DNA from: Pantoea sp.
GTDB lineage: Bacteria; Pseudomonadota; Gammaproteobacteria; Enterobacterales; Enterobacteriaceae
Assembly: GCF_028283705.1 (NCBI RefSeq)
Contig: NZ_JAPWKD010000032.1
Span: forward strand, 310,001 to 374,000
Reading direction: 5' to 3'
DNA length: 64,000 bases
A model generated the notes under the pieces. It was not told where the DNA came from. It ran no database searches and saw only the letters and a list, made by a program, of their open reading frames with translations. The position numbers were made by a program, and so were the translations under genes. Positions within the stretch are counted from its first letter, which is position 1. Every line of letters starts with the position of its first letter. Of the stretch, positions 10,513 through 21,129 are shown one piece after another.

Positions 10513-13179
10513 TTAAGCCAGACGCGGGTTAACTTTATCGGCATCGATGTTGAATTTGGTGATCGCTTCTGCCACCACTTTCTTATCGATTTCGCCGCGT
10601 TTAGCCAGTTCACCCAGAGCTGCAACCACGACATAAGATGCATCCACTTCGAAGTGGTGACGCAGGTTCTCACGGCTGTCAGAACGACCGAAACCGTCAG
10701 TGCCCAGTACGCGGTAATCGCTGGCTGGCACGTAGCTACGAACCTGTTCAGCAAACAGTTTCATGTAGTCAGTTGACGCCACGGCAGGAGCCTCATTCAT
10801 CACCTGAGCGATGTAAGGTACGCGCGGAGTTTCTGTCGGATGCAGCATGTTCCAGCGCTCACAATCCTGGCCATCACGCGCCAGTTCGGTGAACGAGGTC
10901 ACGCTGTAGACGTCAGAGCCGATACCGTAGTCTTTCGCCAGGATCTGCGCAGCTTCACGCACGTGACGCAGGATAGAACCTGAACCCAGCAGCTGCACTT
11001 TGCCTTTGCTACCCTCTACTGTTTCCAGCTTGTAGATACCCTTACGGATACCCTCTTCCGCACCCTGCGGCATCGCCGGCATGTGGTAGTTTTCGTTCAG
11101 CGTGGTGATGTAGTAGTAAACGTTTTCCTGCGCTTCACCGTACATACGTACCAGGCCGTCATGCATGATGACTGCCACTTCGTAGGCATAAGACGGATCG
11201 TAAGAAATACAGTTCGGGATAGTCAGCGACTGAATATGGCTGTGACCATCTTCATGCTGCAGACCTTCACCGTTCAGAGTGGTACGACCGGAGGTACCGC
11301 CCACGAGGAAGCCACGCGCCTGCTGATCGCCCGCCAGCCACATCAGATCACCGATACGCTGGAAGCCGAACATTGAGTAATAGATGTAGAACGGAATCAT
11401 CGGCAGATTGTTGGTGCTGTAAGAAGTCGCCGCCGCCAGCCAGGATGAACCAGCACCCAGCTCGTTGATCCCTTCCTGCAGAATCTGGCCTTTCTCGTCT
11501 TCTTTATAGTAAGCAACCTGCTCGCGGTCCTGTGGGGTGTACTGCTGACCGTTCGGGCTATAGATACCAATCTGACGGAACAGACCTTCCATGCCAAAGG
11601 TACGGGCTTCGTCTGCCAGAATCGGCACCAGACGATCTTTGATCGACTTGTTCTTCAGCATCACGTTCAGCGCACGCACGAAGGCGATGGTGGTAGAGAT
11701 CTCTTTGCTCTGCTCTTCCAGCAGCGCACTGAACTCTTCCAGCGCCGGCATTTCCAGCTTCTCAGTGAAATGCGGCTGACGTGTCGGCAGGTAGCCGCCC
11801 AGCTTCTCGCGCTGACCATGCAGATAGTTGTACTCTTCAGACCCTTTTTCGAAGGTCACGTACGGCAGTTTTTCAATGTTTTCATCGGCTACCGGCACAT
11901 TGAAGCGATCGCGGATGTAGCGAACGCCATCCATGTTCATCTTCTTCACCTGGTGAGCGATGTTTTTGCCTTCCGCCGTGTCGCCCATACCATAACCTTT
12001 GATGGTATGCGCCAGAATCAGGGTCGGCTGGCCTTTGGTTTCCTGCGCTTTTTTCAGTGCCGCGTAGACTTTCTTCGGATCATGACCACCGCGGTTCAGG
12101 GCGAAGATCTCTTCGTCTGACCAGTCTTTCACCAGCGCAGCGGTCTCCGGATATTTACCGAAGAAGTGCTCACGCACGTATGCGCCATCGCGTGATTTGA
12201 AGGTCTGGTAGTCGCCGTCGACGGTTTCGTTCATCAGCTGAATCAGCTTTCCACTGGTGTCTTTCTTCAGCAGCTCATCCCAGCGTCCGCCCCAGATCAC
12301 TTTAATCACGTTCCAGCCAGCACCGGCAAAGATGCCTTCCAGCTCGTTGATGATCTTGCCGTTACCGGTTACCGGGCCATCCAGACGCTGCAGGTTACAG
12401 TTGATGATGAATACCAGGTTATCCAGTTTTTCACGGACCGCGATAGTGATCGCACCTTTGGATTCCGGTTCATCCATCTCACCATCACCGAGGAAAGCGT
12501 AGACCGTCTGATCGGCGGTATCTTTCAGACCACGGTGCTCAAGGTATTTCAGGAATTTAGCCTGATAAATCGCATTGAGTGGGCCAAGACCCATAGAAAC
12601 CGTCGGGAACTGCCAGAATTCAGGCATCAGTTTCGGGTGCGGATAAGAAGAGAGACCGTTGCCGTGTACTTCCTGACGGAAGTTGTTCATCTGTTCTTCG
12701 GTCAGACGGCCTTCAAGGAACGCACGAGAATAGATACCTGGAGAGATATGGCCCTGGAAGTAAACCAGATCGCCGCCATTTTTCTCGCTACGTGCACGGA
12801 AGAAGTGGTTAAAGCACACTTCATAGATCGTCGCAGAAGACTGGAATGATGAGAGGTGACCACCCAGCTCCAGATCTTTCTTCGACGCACGCAGCACCGA
12901 CATGATGGCGTTCCAGCGAATTGCGGAACGGATACGACGTTCAAGGGAGGCGTTGCCCGGATAGTCCGGTTCGTCTTCAACGGCAATAGAGTTGATGTAG
13001 TTGCTGACAGCAGAAGAACCTGCTGCAACTTTTACGCCGCCTTTGCGTGCAGCACTTAATACCTGGTCAATCAGATACTGCGCGCGCTCAACACCTTCTT
13101 CACGGATGACCGATTCGATCGCCTGTAGCCAATCACGAGTTTCGATCGGATCCACGTCATTGTGTAAACGTTCTGACAT
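10513..13179 (-). CDS. aceE: Pyruvate dehydrogenase E1 component, homodimeric type
   Basis: Thiamine diphosphate-dependent decarboxylation of pyruvate and reductive acetylation of lipoyl-E2. The 888-residue length fits the E. coli type (887). The ThDP motif is visible as [10 protein letters not shown]...[11 protein letters not shown], with [12 protein letters not shown] and [19 protein letters not shown] in the later domains. The N-terminus [17 protein letters not shown] corresponds to the E2-binding N-terminal segment. It is the second gene of pdhR-aceE-aceF-lpdA. A long imperfect hairpin lies in the 128-bp pdhR-aceE spacer. Confidence 0.97.
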   Translation of the reverse strand: MSERLHNDVDPIETRDWLQAIESVIREEGVERAQYLIDQVLSAARKGGVKVAAGSSAVSNYINSIAVEDEPDYPGNASLERRIRSAIRWNAIMSVLRASKKDLELGGHLSSFQSSATIYEVCFNHFFRARSEKNGGDLVYFQGHISPGIYSRAFLEGRLTEEQMNNFRQEVHGNGLSSYPHPKLMPEFWQFPTVSMGLGPLNAIYQAKFLKYLEHRGLKDTADQTVYAFLGDGEMDEPESKGAITIAVREKLDNLVFIINCNLQRLDGPVTGNGKIINELEGIFAGAGWNVIKVIWGGRWDELLKKDTSGKLIQLMNETVDGDYQTFKSRDGAYVREHFFGKYPETAALVKDWSDEEIFALNRGGHDPKKVYAALKKAQETKGQPTLILAHTIKGYGMGDTAEGKNIAHQVKKMNMDGVRYIRDRFNVPVADENIEKLPYVTFEKGSEEYNYLHGQREKLGGYLPTRQPHFTEKLEMPALEEFSALLEEQSKEISTTIAFVRALNVMLKNKSIKDRLVPILADEARTFGMEGLFRQIGIYSPNGQQYTPQDREQVAYYKEDEKGQILQEGINELGAGSSWLAAATSYSTNNLPMIPFYIYYSMFGFQRIGDLMWLAGDQQARGFLVGGTSGRTTLNGEGLQHEDGHSHIQSLTIPNCISYDPSYAYEVAVIMHDGLVRMYGEAQENVYYYITTLNENYHMPAMPQGAEEGIRKGIYKLETVEGSKGKVQLLGSGSILRHVREAAQILAKDYGIGSDVYSVTSFTELARDGQDCERWNMLHPTETPRVPYIAQVMNEAPAVASTDYMKLFAEQVRSYVPASDYRVLGTDGFGRSDSRENLRHHFEVDASYVVVAALGELAKRGEIDKKVVAEAITKFNIDADKVNPRLA

Positions 13180-13223
13180 GGGGTGTATTCCTTATCTGTG
13201 TCTAATACGTTGAATTGTCAGGA

Positions 13224-13272
13224 GCCTGTCTGCTTGTGCTTTGCTTCAGTTCACAGCACAAGAAGACAGGCC
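13224..13272 (-). repeat. Long imperfect inverted repeat in the pdhR-aceE spacer
   Basis: The arms CCTGTCT-G-CTTGTGCT and AGCACAAG-A-AGACAGG are complementary over about 15 pairs, with one opposed non-pairing base on each side and a loop of about 14 nt. The structure would form in the pdhR-aceE transcript upstream of the aceE ribosome-binding site. A role as attenuator, processing site or stabiliser is possible, but none is shown by the sequence. Confidence 0.5.
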
Positions 13273-13307
13273 CGTCGCTTTTTGATCCGCACGTTCGTTG
13301 CCGCGCG

Positions 13308-14072
13308 TTATTCCTTACGTTGCTGTAAACGACGCAGGGAGCGTTCACGACGACTCTGCTCCCGACTTCTGTCCAGCAAGATTTCCTCAATGAACGCCAG
13401 GTGACGGTGTGATGCCTCGCGTGCTTGTTCTGGCTCACGAGCCACAATCGCCTCAAAAATACTGGCGCGGTGACCGCTCACTTTCGCCAGCATTTCCCGG
13501 CGAGCGTAGAGCAATTCAAAATTCTGACGGACGTTTTGTTCCAGCATAGGGCCCATAGAACGCAGCAAATGCAAAAGCACCACATTATGGGCCGCTTCTG
13601 TGACAGCGATCTGATACTGCATCACGGCGTCCGCTTCGGCATCGAGATCGCCGCTGTCCTGTGCCTGCTGGATCTGAACATGGCAGTCGCGAATGCGCTG
13701 CAAATCCTCATCCGTACCCCGTAATGCCGCATAATAGGCAGCAATACCTTCCAGTGCATGGCGAGTTTCCAGCAGGTCAAACTGAGATTCAGGGTGTTGA
13801 GCAAGCAGGCCGACTAGCGGGTCGCTCAGGCTTTGCCAGAGATGTTTTTGGACGAAGGTGCCGCCACCCTGACGGCGTAGCAGCAATCCTTTCGCCTCCA
13901 GGCGCTGGATCGCTTCACGAAGAGAAGGACGTGACACATCGAATTGTTTGGCGAGTTCGCGCTCGGGAAGCAACTTCTCTCCCGGCCGCAGCGTCCCTTC
14001 CATAATCAGGGATTCCAGCTGTTGCTCAATTGCATCGGAGAGCTTTGGTTGGCGAATCTTACTGTATGCCAT
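13308..14072 (-). CDS. pdhR: PdhR, pyruvate-responsive GntR-family repressor
   Basis: The repressor of its own operon and of other central-metabolism genes, released by pyruvate. It has 254 residues as in E. coli. The N-terminal GntR winged helix covers about residues 8-75 ([20 protein letters not shown], then [17 protein letters not shown]). The C-terminal FadR-type helical domain (FCD) contains [20 protein letters not shown] and the histidines of AHNVVLLH and ASHRHLAF, likely metal or ligand contacts by family analogy. It is the first gene of the operon. A near-perfect PdhR box lies just downstream of its promoter, so autoregulation is expected. Confidence 0.96.
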   Translation of the reverse strand: MAYSKIRQPKLSDAIEQQLESLIMEGTLRPGEKLLPERELAKQFDVSRPSLREAIQRLEAKGLLLRRQGGGTFVQKHLWQSLSDPLVGLLAQHPESQFDLLETRHALEGIAAYYAALRGTDEDLQRIRDCHVQIQQAQDSGDLDAEADAVMQYQIAVTEAAHNVVLLHLLRSMGPMLEQNVRQNFELLYARREMLAKVSGHRASIFEAIVAREPEQAREASHRHLAFIEEILLDRSREQSRRERSLRRLQQRKE

Positions 14073-14106
14073 CTTCCCTTCTTAGTTATGCCAGGCGTCC
14101 GGAGTA

Positions 14107-14123
14107 AATTGGTAATACCAATT
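14107..14123 (-). promoter_or_regulatory. PdhR operator
   Basis: A perfect palindrome AATTGGT-AAT-ACCAATT matches the PdhR consensus (ATTGGTnnnACCAAT). It lies just downstream of the pdhR promoter at 14140-14168, about +10 to +27 of the transcript, the same geometry as in E. coli, so PdhR would block transcription of its own operon. Confidence 0.9.
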
Positions 14124-14139
14124 GCCAAAAGATGCCGGT

Positions 14140-14168
14140 AAAGTAACAAAGTATTCACCTTGTGTCTA
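14140..14168 (-). promoter_or_regulatory. Promoter of the pdhR-aceEF-lpdA operon
   Basis: On the minus strand TAGACA, a 17-nt spacer and TACTTT form a sigma-70 promoter. The block AAGGTGAATACTTTGTTACT is conserved with the E. coli pdh promoter as I remember it, which supports the call. Confidence 0.75.
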
Positions 14169-14526
14169 TATGGCAGCCGTCACACTTCAGGGGATTATCA
14201 TTGGTTAAATGCGCTAAATGGCGCTGATAAAGACAGAAATAGAGCCTCAGGGAGAATTGTTAACAGAATTCTCTTTTACCAAACCTTACACAGATTTAGC
14301 GCTGCTCGTTCCCCGCAACCATAAGGGAAAGCTATTCGTGTTTATTACCAATTCATGTCAGAAATAGCGCGGCAGGCCAGCAGTGGATGCTGCTGCTTTT
14401 TCAGTCATCCCTCAGCACAAAAAGCAAAAGCAGGTGCAAATCGGCGCGCTTATCACTATTCTGGTCGCCAGGGTAGCTTACGTATGCACACAGCACGCCA
14501 GGTACCGTAAATAAATGAGTACGTTA
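14169..14526. other. pdhR-aroP intergenic region
   Basis: About 360 bp between the divergent pdhR promoter and the aroP TyrR box, with no convincing gene. It holds a 7-bp inverted repeat at 14252-14273 (GAGAATT/AATTCTC) followed by TTTT, which could be an operator or a small terminator. It also holds a lone ACCAAT half-site near 14350. Nothing else could be supported. Confidence 0.4.
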
Positions 14527-14544
14527 TGTAAAAACAGCCTTACA
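14527..14544 (+). promoter_or_regulatory. TyrR box upstream of aroP
   Basis: TGTAAA-N6-CTTACA differs by one base from the TyrR consensus TGTAAAN6TTTACA and ends 33 bp before the aroP start. E. coli aroP is repressed by TyrR with aromatic amino acids, so the same control is likely. A second weaker box normally adjacent to it was not clearly seen. Confidence 0.75.
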
Positions 14545-14577
14545 TTGGGCATAAAATAACAACATCACGAGGTTCGT

Positions 14578-15933
14578 ATGGAACAACAACATGGCGACAC
14601 GCTGCACCGCGGCTTGAAAAATCGCCATATTCAGCTCATTGCGCTGGGCGGCGCAGTGGGTACAGGTCTGTTTCTGGGCAGCGCATCGGTGATCAAATCC
14701 GCCGGTCCGGCGGTGATTCTCGGTTATGCCATTGCAGGATTTATTGCCTTTCTGATTATGCGCCAATTAGGCGAAATGGTAGTGGAAGAACCGGTTGCCG
14801 GTAGCTTCAGCCATTTTGCTTACAAATACTGGGGCAACTTCGCCGGTTTTGCTTCAGGATGGAACTACTGGGTGCTGTATGTGCTGGTTGCCATGGCCGA
14901 GCTGACCGCTGTCGGTAAATATGTTCAGTTCTGGTGGCCGGACTTTCCCACCTGGGCTACTGCCGCCATCTTCTTTGTGCTGATCAACGCTATCAACCTG
15001 ACCAACGTGAAAGTATTTGGTGAGATGGAGTTCTGGTTTGCCATTATCAAAGTGGTCGCTGTCATCGGTATGATCCTGTTCGGCGGCTGGCTGCTGTTCA
15101 GCGGCAACGGCGGCCCGCAGGCAACCGTCAGCAACCTGTGGAACCAGGGCGGCTTCCTGCCAAATGGTTTTGGCGGGCTGGTGATGATGATGGCGATCAT
15201 CATGTTCTCGTTCGGTGGCCTGGAGCTGGTGGGTATCACCGCCGCAGAAGCCGACAACCCGGAGCAGAGCATTCCTAAAGCCACCAACCAGGTACTGTGG
15301 CGTATTCTGATTTTCTACATCGGCTCCCTGGCCGTGCTGCTGTCGCTGCTGCCATGGACCCGCGTTACCGCTGACACCAGCCCATTTGTGCTGATCTTCC
15401 ATGAACTGGGTGACTCACTGGTTGCCAATGCGCTTAACGTGGTGATCCTGACTGCCGCGCTGTCGGTGTACAACAGCTGCGTTTATTGCAACAGCCGTAT
15501 GCTGTTCGGCCTGGCGCAGCAAGGCAATGCCCCGAAAGCACTGCTGAAAGTCGATAAACGCGGTGTCCCAGTGACAACCATTCTGGTGTCAGCCGTCGCG
15601 ACTGCGCTTTGCGTGCTGATCAACTATCTGATGCCAGGTGAAGCTTTCGGCCTGCTGATGTCTTTAGTGGTCTCCGCGCTGGTCATCAACTGGGCGATGA
15701 TCAGCCTCGCGCACCTGAAATTCCGTAAGAAGAAAGACCAGCAGGGTGTCACCACGCGCTTCCCCGCCATTCTTTACCCACTGGGTAACTGGGTCTGTCT
15801 GCTGTTCCTCGCGGCAATTCTGGTGATCATGCTGATGACCCCAGGCATGGCGATTTCAGTTTGGTTGATTCCGGTCTGGCTGATCGTGCTGGCAGTGGGT
15901 TACACCATTAAAAATAAAGCCCAGCAGGCGTAA
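14578..15933 (+). CDS. aroP: General aromatic amino acid permease
   Basis: An inner-membrane proton symporter for phenylalanine, tyrosine and tryptophan, in the amino acid transporter (APC/AAT) family. It has 451 residues, twelve predicted membrane spans and the conserved N-terminal motif GLKNRHIQLIALGGAVGTGLF. Near-identity to E. coli AroP runs over most of the protein (for example SFGGLELVGITAAEADNPEQ). The C-terminal tail is a few residues shorter than in E. coli. PheP is a close paralogue, but the position beside pdhR and the TyrR box favour AroP. In E. coli ampE follows directly; here a sugar transporter and glycosidase are inserted. Confidence 0.93.
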   Translation: MEQQHGDTLHRGLKNRHIQLIALGGAVGTGLFLGSASVIKSAGPAVILGYAIAGFIAFLIMRQLGEMVVEEPVAGSFSHFAYKYWGNFAGFASGWNYWVLYVLVAMAELTAVGKYVQFWWPDFPTWATAAIFFVLINAINLTNVKVFGEMEFWFAIIKVVAVIGMILFGGWLLFSGNGGPQATVSNLWNQGGFLPNGFGGLVMMMAIIMFSFGGLELVGITAAEADNPEQSIPKATNQVLWRILIFYIGSLAVLLSLLPWTRVTADTSPFVLIFHELGDSLVANALNVVILTAALSVYNSCVYCNSRMLFGLAQQGNAPKALLKVDKRGVPVTTILVSAVATALCVLINYLMPGEAFGLLMSLVVSALVINWAMISLAHLKFRKKKDQQGVTTRFPAILYPLGNWVCLLFLAAILVIMLMTPGMAISVWLIPVWLIVLAVGYTIKNKAQQA

Positions 15934-15943
15934 AACTGTTCCT

Positions 15944-15980
15944 TCTGCCCGGCGTCAATGTCCGGGCAGATATTTCTCTT
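15944..15980 (+). terminator. Terminator of aroP
   Basis: The stem TCTGCCCGG/CCGGGCAGA is followed by TATTTCTCTT, 10 bp after the aroP stop codon. The T-rich tract is interrupted. Confidence 0.65.
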
Positions 15981-16105
15981 CTTTAGATCTTGCTCACACT
16001 TTTCCCCGTCCAGGTGTTTTGTCCATCATCGTGACCAATTGGTCCCCGCCAGATTGCTGATTTTCCGCTAATAATTTTTGCACCTGTTATTGCTGGAGAT
16101 GAACA

Positions 16106-17518
16106 ATGAAAGGAGCAGCACTCTCGTTCCGGGAAAAACTGGGATACGGCATGGGCGATGCCGGATGCAACATGATCGGCGGTGCCATCATGTTGTTCCT
16201 CAACTATTTCTATACCGATGTTTTTGGCCTGGCACCGGCACTGGTCGGCACCTTATTGCTTTCGGTGCGGGTGCTGGATGCGGTGACGGATCCGATTATG
16301 GGTGCCATTGCCGATCGTACGCAGAGCCGCTGGGGACGTTTTCGCCCGTGGTTGCTGTGGGTGTCCGTTCCCTATGTCCTGTTCAGCGTTCTGATGTTCA
16401 CCACGCCAGACTGGAGCTATGACAACAAGGTGATCTGGGCATTTATTACCTACTTCCTGATGTCACTGACCTACACCGCCATCAACATCCCTTACTGCTC
16501 GCTGGGTGGGGTTATCACCAATGATCCTGGCGAACGCGTCTCCTGCCAGTCGTATCGTTTTGTCATGGTGGGTGTCGCCACGCTGATCCTGTCGCTGTCG
16601 CTGCTGCCGATGGCAGAGTGGTTTGGTGGCGATAACAAAGCACGCGGCTATCAAATGGCAATGAGCGTACTGGCACTGATCGGTCTGGCGATGTTTCTGT
16701 TCTGCTTTGCCACGGTGCGTGAGCGTATTCGCCCGGCCATACCCAGTAATGACGATCTGAAAAATGACCTGCGCGACGTATGGAAAAATGACCAGTGGGT
16801 GCGCATTCTGTTGCTGACTTTCTGTAACGTTTGCCCTGGCTTTATCCGCATGGCCGCCACCATGTATTACGTGACCTGGGTGATGGGCCAGTCGACCCAT
16901 TTTGCCACGCTGTTTATCAGCCTCGGTGTGATCGGCATGATGCTGGGCAGTACGCTAGCTAAAATCCTCACCGATCGCTGGTGCAAATTAAAAGTCTTCT
17001 TCTGGACCAACATCGCGCTGGCGCTATTCTCCAGCGGTTTTTACTGGATCGATCCGCATGCCACCCTGGCAGTGGTTATTGCTTATTTCCTGCTGAATAT
17101 CCTGCATCAGATCCCCTCCCCGCTACACTGGTCGCTGATGGCGGATGTCGATGATTATGGCGAATGGAAAACCGGTAAACGCATCACCGGCATGAGCTTT
17201 TCCGGCAATCTGTTTTTCCTCAAAGTCGGGCTGGCGGTGGCTGGCGCGATGGTGGGCTTTTTACTCTCCATTTATGGCTATGACGCCGGGGCGAAACAGC
17301 AAGCCCCCAGCGCGCTGAATGGCATCATGCTGCTGTTTACCGTGATACCTGGCGTTGGCTACCTGATTACCGCCGGGGTCGTACGTCTGCTGAAAGTCGA
17401 TCGCAAACTGATGCGTACCATTCAGGACGATCTCGCCCTGCGTCGCGCTAATTTCCGTGACCTGCAAGCCCCACACCCGGCCGCTTCCGCCGCTATCGAA
17501 CCCGGAGAAATTAAATGA
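16106..17518 (+). CDS. GPH-family glycoside:cation symporter
   Basis: An inner-membrane sugar transporter of the glycoside-pentoside-hexuronide family, 470 residues with about twelve membrane spans. Family marks are the start LSFREKLGYGMGDAGCNMI, the motif VLDAVTDPIMGAIADRTQSRWGRFRPW and the later DVDDYGEWKTGKRITGM. Close relatives (YagG, XylP, XynP types) carry xylosides or other plant-derived pentosides. It overlaps the following GH43 gene by four bases (ATGA at 17515-17518), so the two form one unit: import of an oligosaccharide and its cleavage in the cytoplasm. The pair is inserted between aroP and ampE. The palindrome GACCAATTGGTC lies about 70 bp upstream and may be an operator. Family is secure; substrate is inferred. 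Confidence 0.88.
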   Translation: MKGAALSFREKLGYGMGDAGCNMIGGAIMLFLNYFYTDVFGLAPALVGTLLLSVRVLDAVTDPIMGAIADRTQSRWGRFRPWLLWVSVPYVLFSVLMFTTPDWSYDNKVIWAFITYFLMSLTYTAINIPYCSLGGVITNDPGERVSCQSYRFVMVGVATLILSLSLLPMAEWFGGDNKARGYQMAMSVLALIGLAMFLFCFATVRERIRPAIPSNDDLKNDLRDVWKNDQWVRILLLTFCNVCPGFIRMAATMYYVTWVMGQSTHFATLFISLGVIGMMLGSTLAKILTDRWCKLKVFFWTNIALALFSSGFYWIDPHATLAVVIAYFLLNILHQIPSPLHWSLMADVDDYGEWKTGKRITGMSFSGNLFFLKVGLAVAGAMVGFLLSIYGYDAGAKQQAPSALNGIMLLFTVIPGVGYLITAGVVRLLKVDRKLMRTIQDDLALRRANFRDLQAPHPAASAAIEPGEIK

Positions 17519-18477
17519 GCAATCCATGGCCTAATCCGTTTATCACCCAGCGCGCCGATCCCTTTATTCTCCGCCACGACTGAAGGCTATTACTTTGTCG
17601 CCTCAGTGCCGGAATACGACCGGCTGGAGATTCGCCGCGCCGCTACGCTGGCCGGACTGCCCGAGGCCGAGCCGGTGGTGGTGTGGCACAAACCCGATAC
17701 CGGACCCATGAGCGCGCTGATCTGGGCACCGGAGCTGCATCTCATCGATGGGCAATGGTATCTCTATTTGCGGCCGCCGCCCACACGCCGTGATATTGAC
17801 GGGCTACTATTCCAGCACCGCATGTATGCGTTGGTGTGCAGTGATGCCGATCCATTGACCGGCCATTGGCAGCCCGTTCGGCGCGTCCACACGCCGCTGG
17901 ATAGTTTCTCTCTCGATGCCACGCATTTCGTCCATCAGGGGAAAAACTGGTATCTGTGGGCACAAAAAGACCCGGCGATTCCTGGCAATTCGAACCTGTA
18001 TCTTGCTGAATTACTCAATCCCTGGACGCTGAAAGGCACACCGCAAATGCTGACTCGCCCGGAATATGACTGGGAATGTGCCGGATTTTGTGTCAATGAA
18101 GGCCCGGCGGTGATCCGCCACGGTCAGACGCTGTTTGTCACCTATTCCGCCAGCGCCACCGATGAGAATTATTGTCTGGGCATGCTGAGACATTGATGCC
18201 AATGCCGATCCACTCGAGCCCGGGCTGGCATAAACTGCCGCAGCCGGTCTTTCGCACCCACTGGCAAAACAGACAGTTCGGCCCGGGCCACAACAGCTTT
18301 ACCGTGGACGAACAGGGCGAAGATGTGCTGGTTTATCATGCGCGCAACTACACCGAAATTGAGGGTGATCCCCTGTGGGATCCTAACCGCCATACGCGGC
18401 TAAAATATTTTGACTGGCGCGAGGACGGCACACCTGATTTTGGCGTGCCGCCAGCCGATCACACCAGCGTGCCGTAG
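17515..18477 (+). pseudogene. Glycoside hydrolase family 43 gene with several frame disruptions
   Basis: It begins MSNPWPNPFITQRADPFIL, typical of cytoplasmic GH43 beta-xylosidases or alpha-arabinofuranosidases and containing the catalytic base Asp. A TGA then stops it at codon 23 (17581-17583). The family sequence resumes in another frame (GYYFVASVPEYDRLEIRRA), passes MSALIWAPELHLIDGQWYLY and the general acid in FCVNEGPAVI, and stops at 18194-18196. It resumes in a further frame (WHKLPQPVFRTHWQN to the TAG at 18477). The piece LRPPPTRR near 17770-17796 stands where the family has a FAAAPTR-like motif, suggesting compensating indels. At least three indels are needed to restore one protein of about 320 residues. 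ampE next door is also disrupted, so sequence error is as likely as true decay. Confidence 0.75.
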
Positions 18478-19320
18478 ATGGTCAGCAACGCCACCACGAC
18501 TACCAGCACCAGTGAGTAATCTTTTTCGCCAGTGAAACCGCCGCCACGCGCGGTGTCTGCACTTCATCCATATGCGGATCACGCGCCAGGGAGAACTGCG
18601 CCAGGCGGGTCAGTACCTGATACTGGCCGGTATGCAGGTCCGCCAGCGAGGCAAACCAGGCCGGCAGGGCTTTTTCACCGTGCCCCAGCAAGGCGTAGGC
18701 TACGCCTGCCAGCCTGACGGGTATCCAGTCCAGCCAGTGCAGCACGCTGTCTATGCCAGACTGCGCGCGTTTCAGCGGTGTATGGTGCGGCGTGCCAGCC
18801 AGCTTTGCCAGGCGCGCAGAAACGCATATCCCACCAGCAATACCGGTCCCCAGGGGCCACCGACGACAAACCAGAACAACGGCGCCAGATAGAAGCGAAA
18901 ATTTATCCAGATAAGCGCGTTCTGTAGCTCGCGCAGAAAGTCACGTTCACTGCACTCCACAGGAACGCCATGAATCAACGTCAGCTCTGCCGCCATCGCC
19001 TGATGAGCCGCCTGATCATCATGGCTCGCCGCTTTCAGATAGGCGTGATAATGCAAACGTACCGAACCCGCACCGATACACAGCAAACCCACCACAATCC
19101 AGAATAATAGCTGTGCAACACCAAACAGTAGACCCTTCAGGCTCCAGACCAGCAGCCAGACAATCAGCATCGCCACAACCGTCATCACTAAGGTGCGGAA
19201 TAACGAAAAACGCTGACGACCACGAAACAGCGGCTCCAGCCGATGATCGAGCTGCCAGTGTTCCCCCAGTTTAAACAACCGTTCCCAACCTAACACTAAT
19301 AACAAGCTAAACAACGTCAT
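18459..19320 (-). pseudogene. ampE: ampE, inner-membrane protein, disrupted by two 1-bp deletions
   Basis: AmpE is an inner-membrane protein encoded with ampD; its precise role is uncertain. The N-terminal two thirds read normally from [22 protein letters not shown] to [15 protein letters not shown], then a stop. Restoring one C near 18773-18777 rejoins [11 protein letters not shown] with the second part ([20 protein letters not shown] to AAVSLAKK). Restoring one A in the A-run at 18519-18523 gives the expected C-terminus [20 protein letters not shown] ending at 18459. With both bases restored the protein would have the E. coli length of about 285 residues. The 3' end overlaps the convergent GH43 gene by 19 bp. 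It starts 16 bp after the ampD stop. The closeness to E. coli elsewhere suggests that the gene is recent or only apparently broken. Confidence 0.8.
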
Positions 19321-19336
19321 AACTGCTCCTGCTGTT

Positions 19337-19888
19337 TCAGGGATTCTCCCGCTTTAAGGCGTGTTTATAGCGTTCCCAGTCAAATGCCGGACCCGGATCG
19401 GTTTTACGTTCCGGCGCAATATTGCTGTGGCCGGTAATGCGTTCCAGGGTCAGTGGATAGTGTTGCATTAATAACGCCGTGACCGCCTGCAACGTGGCAT
19501 ATTGCGCGTCGGTGTAAGGCTGGGTATCGGTCCCTTCCAGCTCAATACCCATCGAGAAATCGTTACAGTTTTCCCGGCCTTCGAACTGAGAAACCCCCGC
19601 ATGCCAGGCGCGCTCATCGAATGAAACATATTGTACCAGCTCGCCATCACGGCGAATCAGGCAGTGTGCGGCGACACGCAAATGGGCAATATCAGCAAAA
19701 TAAGGATGCGCATCGGCGGGCAAGGTGCCCGTAAATAGCCGATCAATCCACGGACCGCCAAACTCACCGGGCGGCAAGCTGATATTGTGAATAATCAGTA
19801 GGGAAGGCGTTTCATTTTCCGGTCGCTGGTTAAAGTGCGATGACGGCACTTTACGCGCGCTACTAATCCAGCCATCTTCCAGTTTCAT
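19337..19888 (-). CDS. ampD: 1,6-anhydro-N-acetylmuramyl-L-alanine amidase AmpD
   Basis: A cytoplasmic zinc amidase of murein recycling that cleaves the peptide from 1,6-anhydro-MurNAc; its loss derepresses AmpR-controlled beta-lactamase in species that have it. It has 183 residues as in E. coli. The zinc ligands are His34 (LLIIHNIS), the His in [12 protein letters not shown] and the Asp in [10 protein letters not shown]. There is no signal peptide, as expected for AmpD and unlike AmiD. The start [16 protein letters not shown] fits the family; the frame extends 13 codons upstream without homology. ampE follows 16 bp downstream. Confidence 0.96.
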   Translation of the reverse strand: MKLEDGWISSARKVPSSHFNQRPENETPSLLIIHNISLPPGEFGGPWIDRLFTGTLPADAHPYFADIAHLRVAAHCLIRRDGELVQYVSFDERAWHAGVSQFEGRENCNDFSMGIELEGTDTQPYTDAQYATLQAVTALLMQHYPLTLERITGHSNIAPERKTDPGPAFDWERYKHALKRENP

Positions 19889-20019
19889 GCCATTTTTCCT
19901 GCATTTAAGTCTGGCTGAGAATAACATGATTCTCCACGGCTGCTTGCGCGTTAATGCGAAAGCCTGTCCAAGTTAAGGATACTAAACATTTTACCGCCAT
20001 GAACTGGCAATGCCGGTAA

Positions 20020-20967
<948 letters not shown>

Positions 20968-21040
20968 TCGTGATTCGCGGCAGATTTGTGTGACCGCATC
21001 CAGTTTGCTGGTCATTGCGTTGCAAACCTGAATCTATTCT

Positions 21041-21060
21041 GCGCACGGCTTCCAGCCGTG
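21041..21060 (+). terminator. Possible terminator hairpin between nadC and ppdD
   Basis: The stem GCACGGCT/AGCCGTGC with a 3-nt loop is followed by a pyrimidine-rich but T-poor stretch. It could end nadC transcription before ppdD; the evidence is moderate. Confidence 0.4.
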
Positions 21061-21129
21061 CCACTCTGCCCTCTTCCGCTTTGCTCAACCCTTTTCTACC
21101 GTAGCGGCTCGACAACAAGGAGCCAGCTT

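Noticed and set aside
9227-10532. Long plus-strand open frames opposite aceF
   Set aside because: These are antisense shadows of the repeated Ala/Pro- and lipoyl-coding sequence of aceF; they have no homology or ribosome-binding sites.
16034-16046. Palindrome GACCAATTGGTC as a PdhR box
   Set aside because: The half-sites ACCAAT and ATTGGT are in the opposite order and without the 3-nt spacer of PdhR sites; it may be another regulator's operator.
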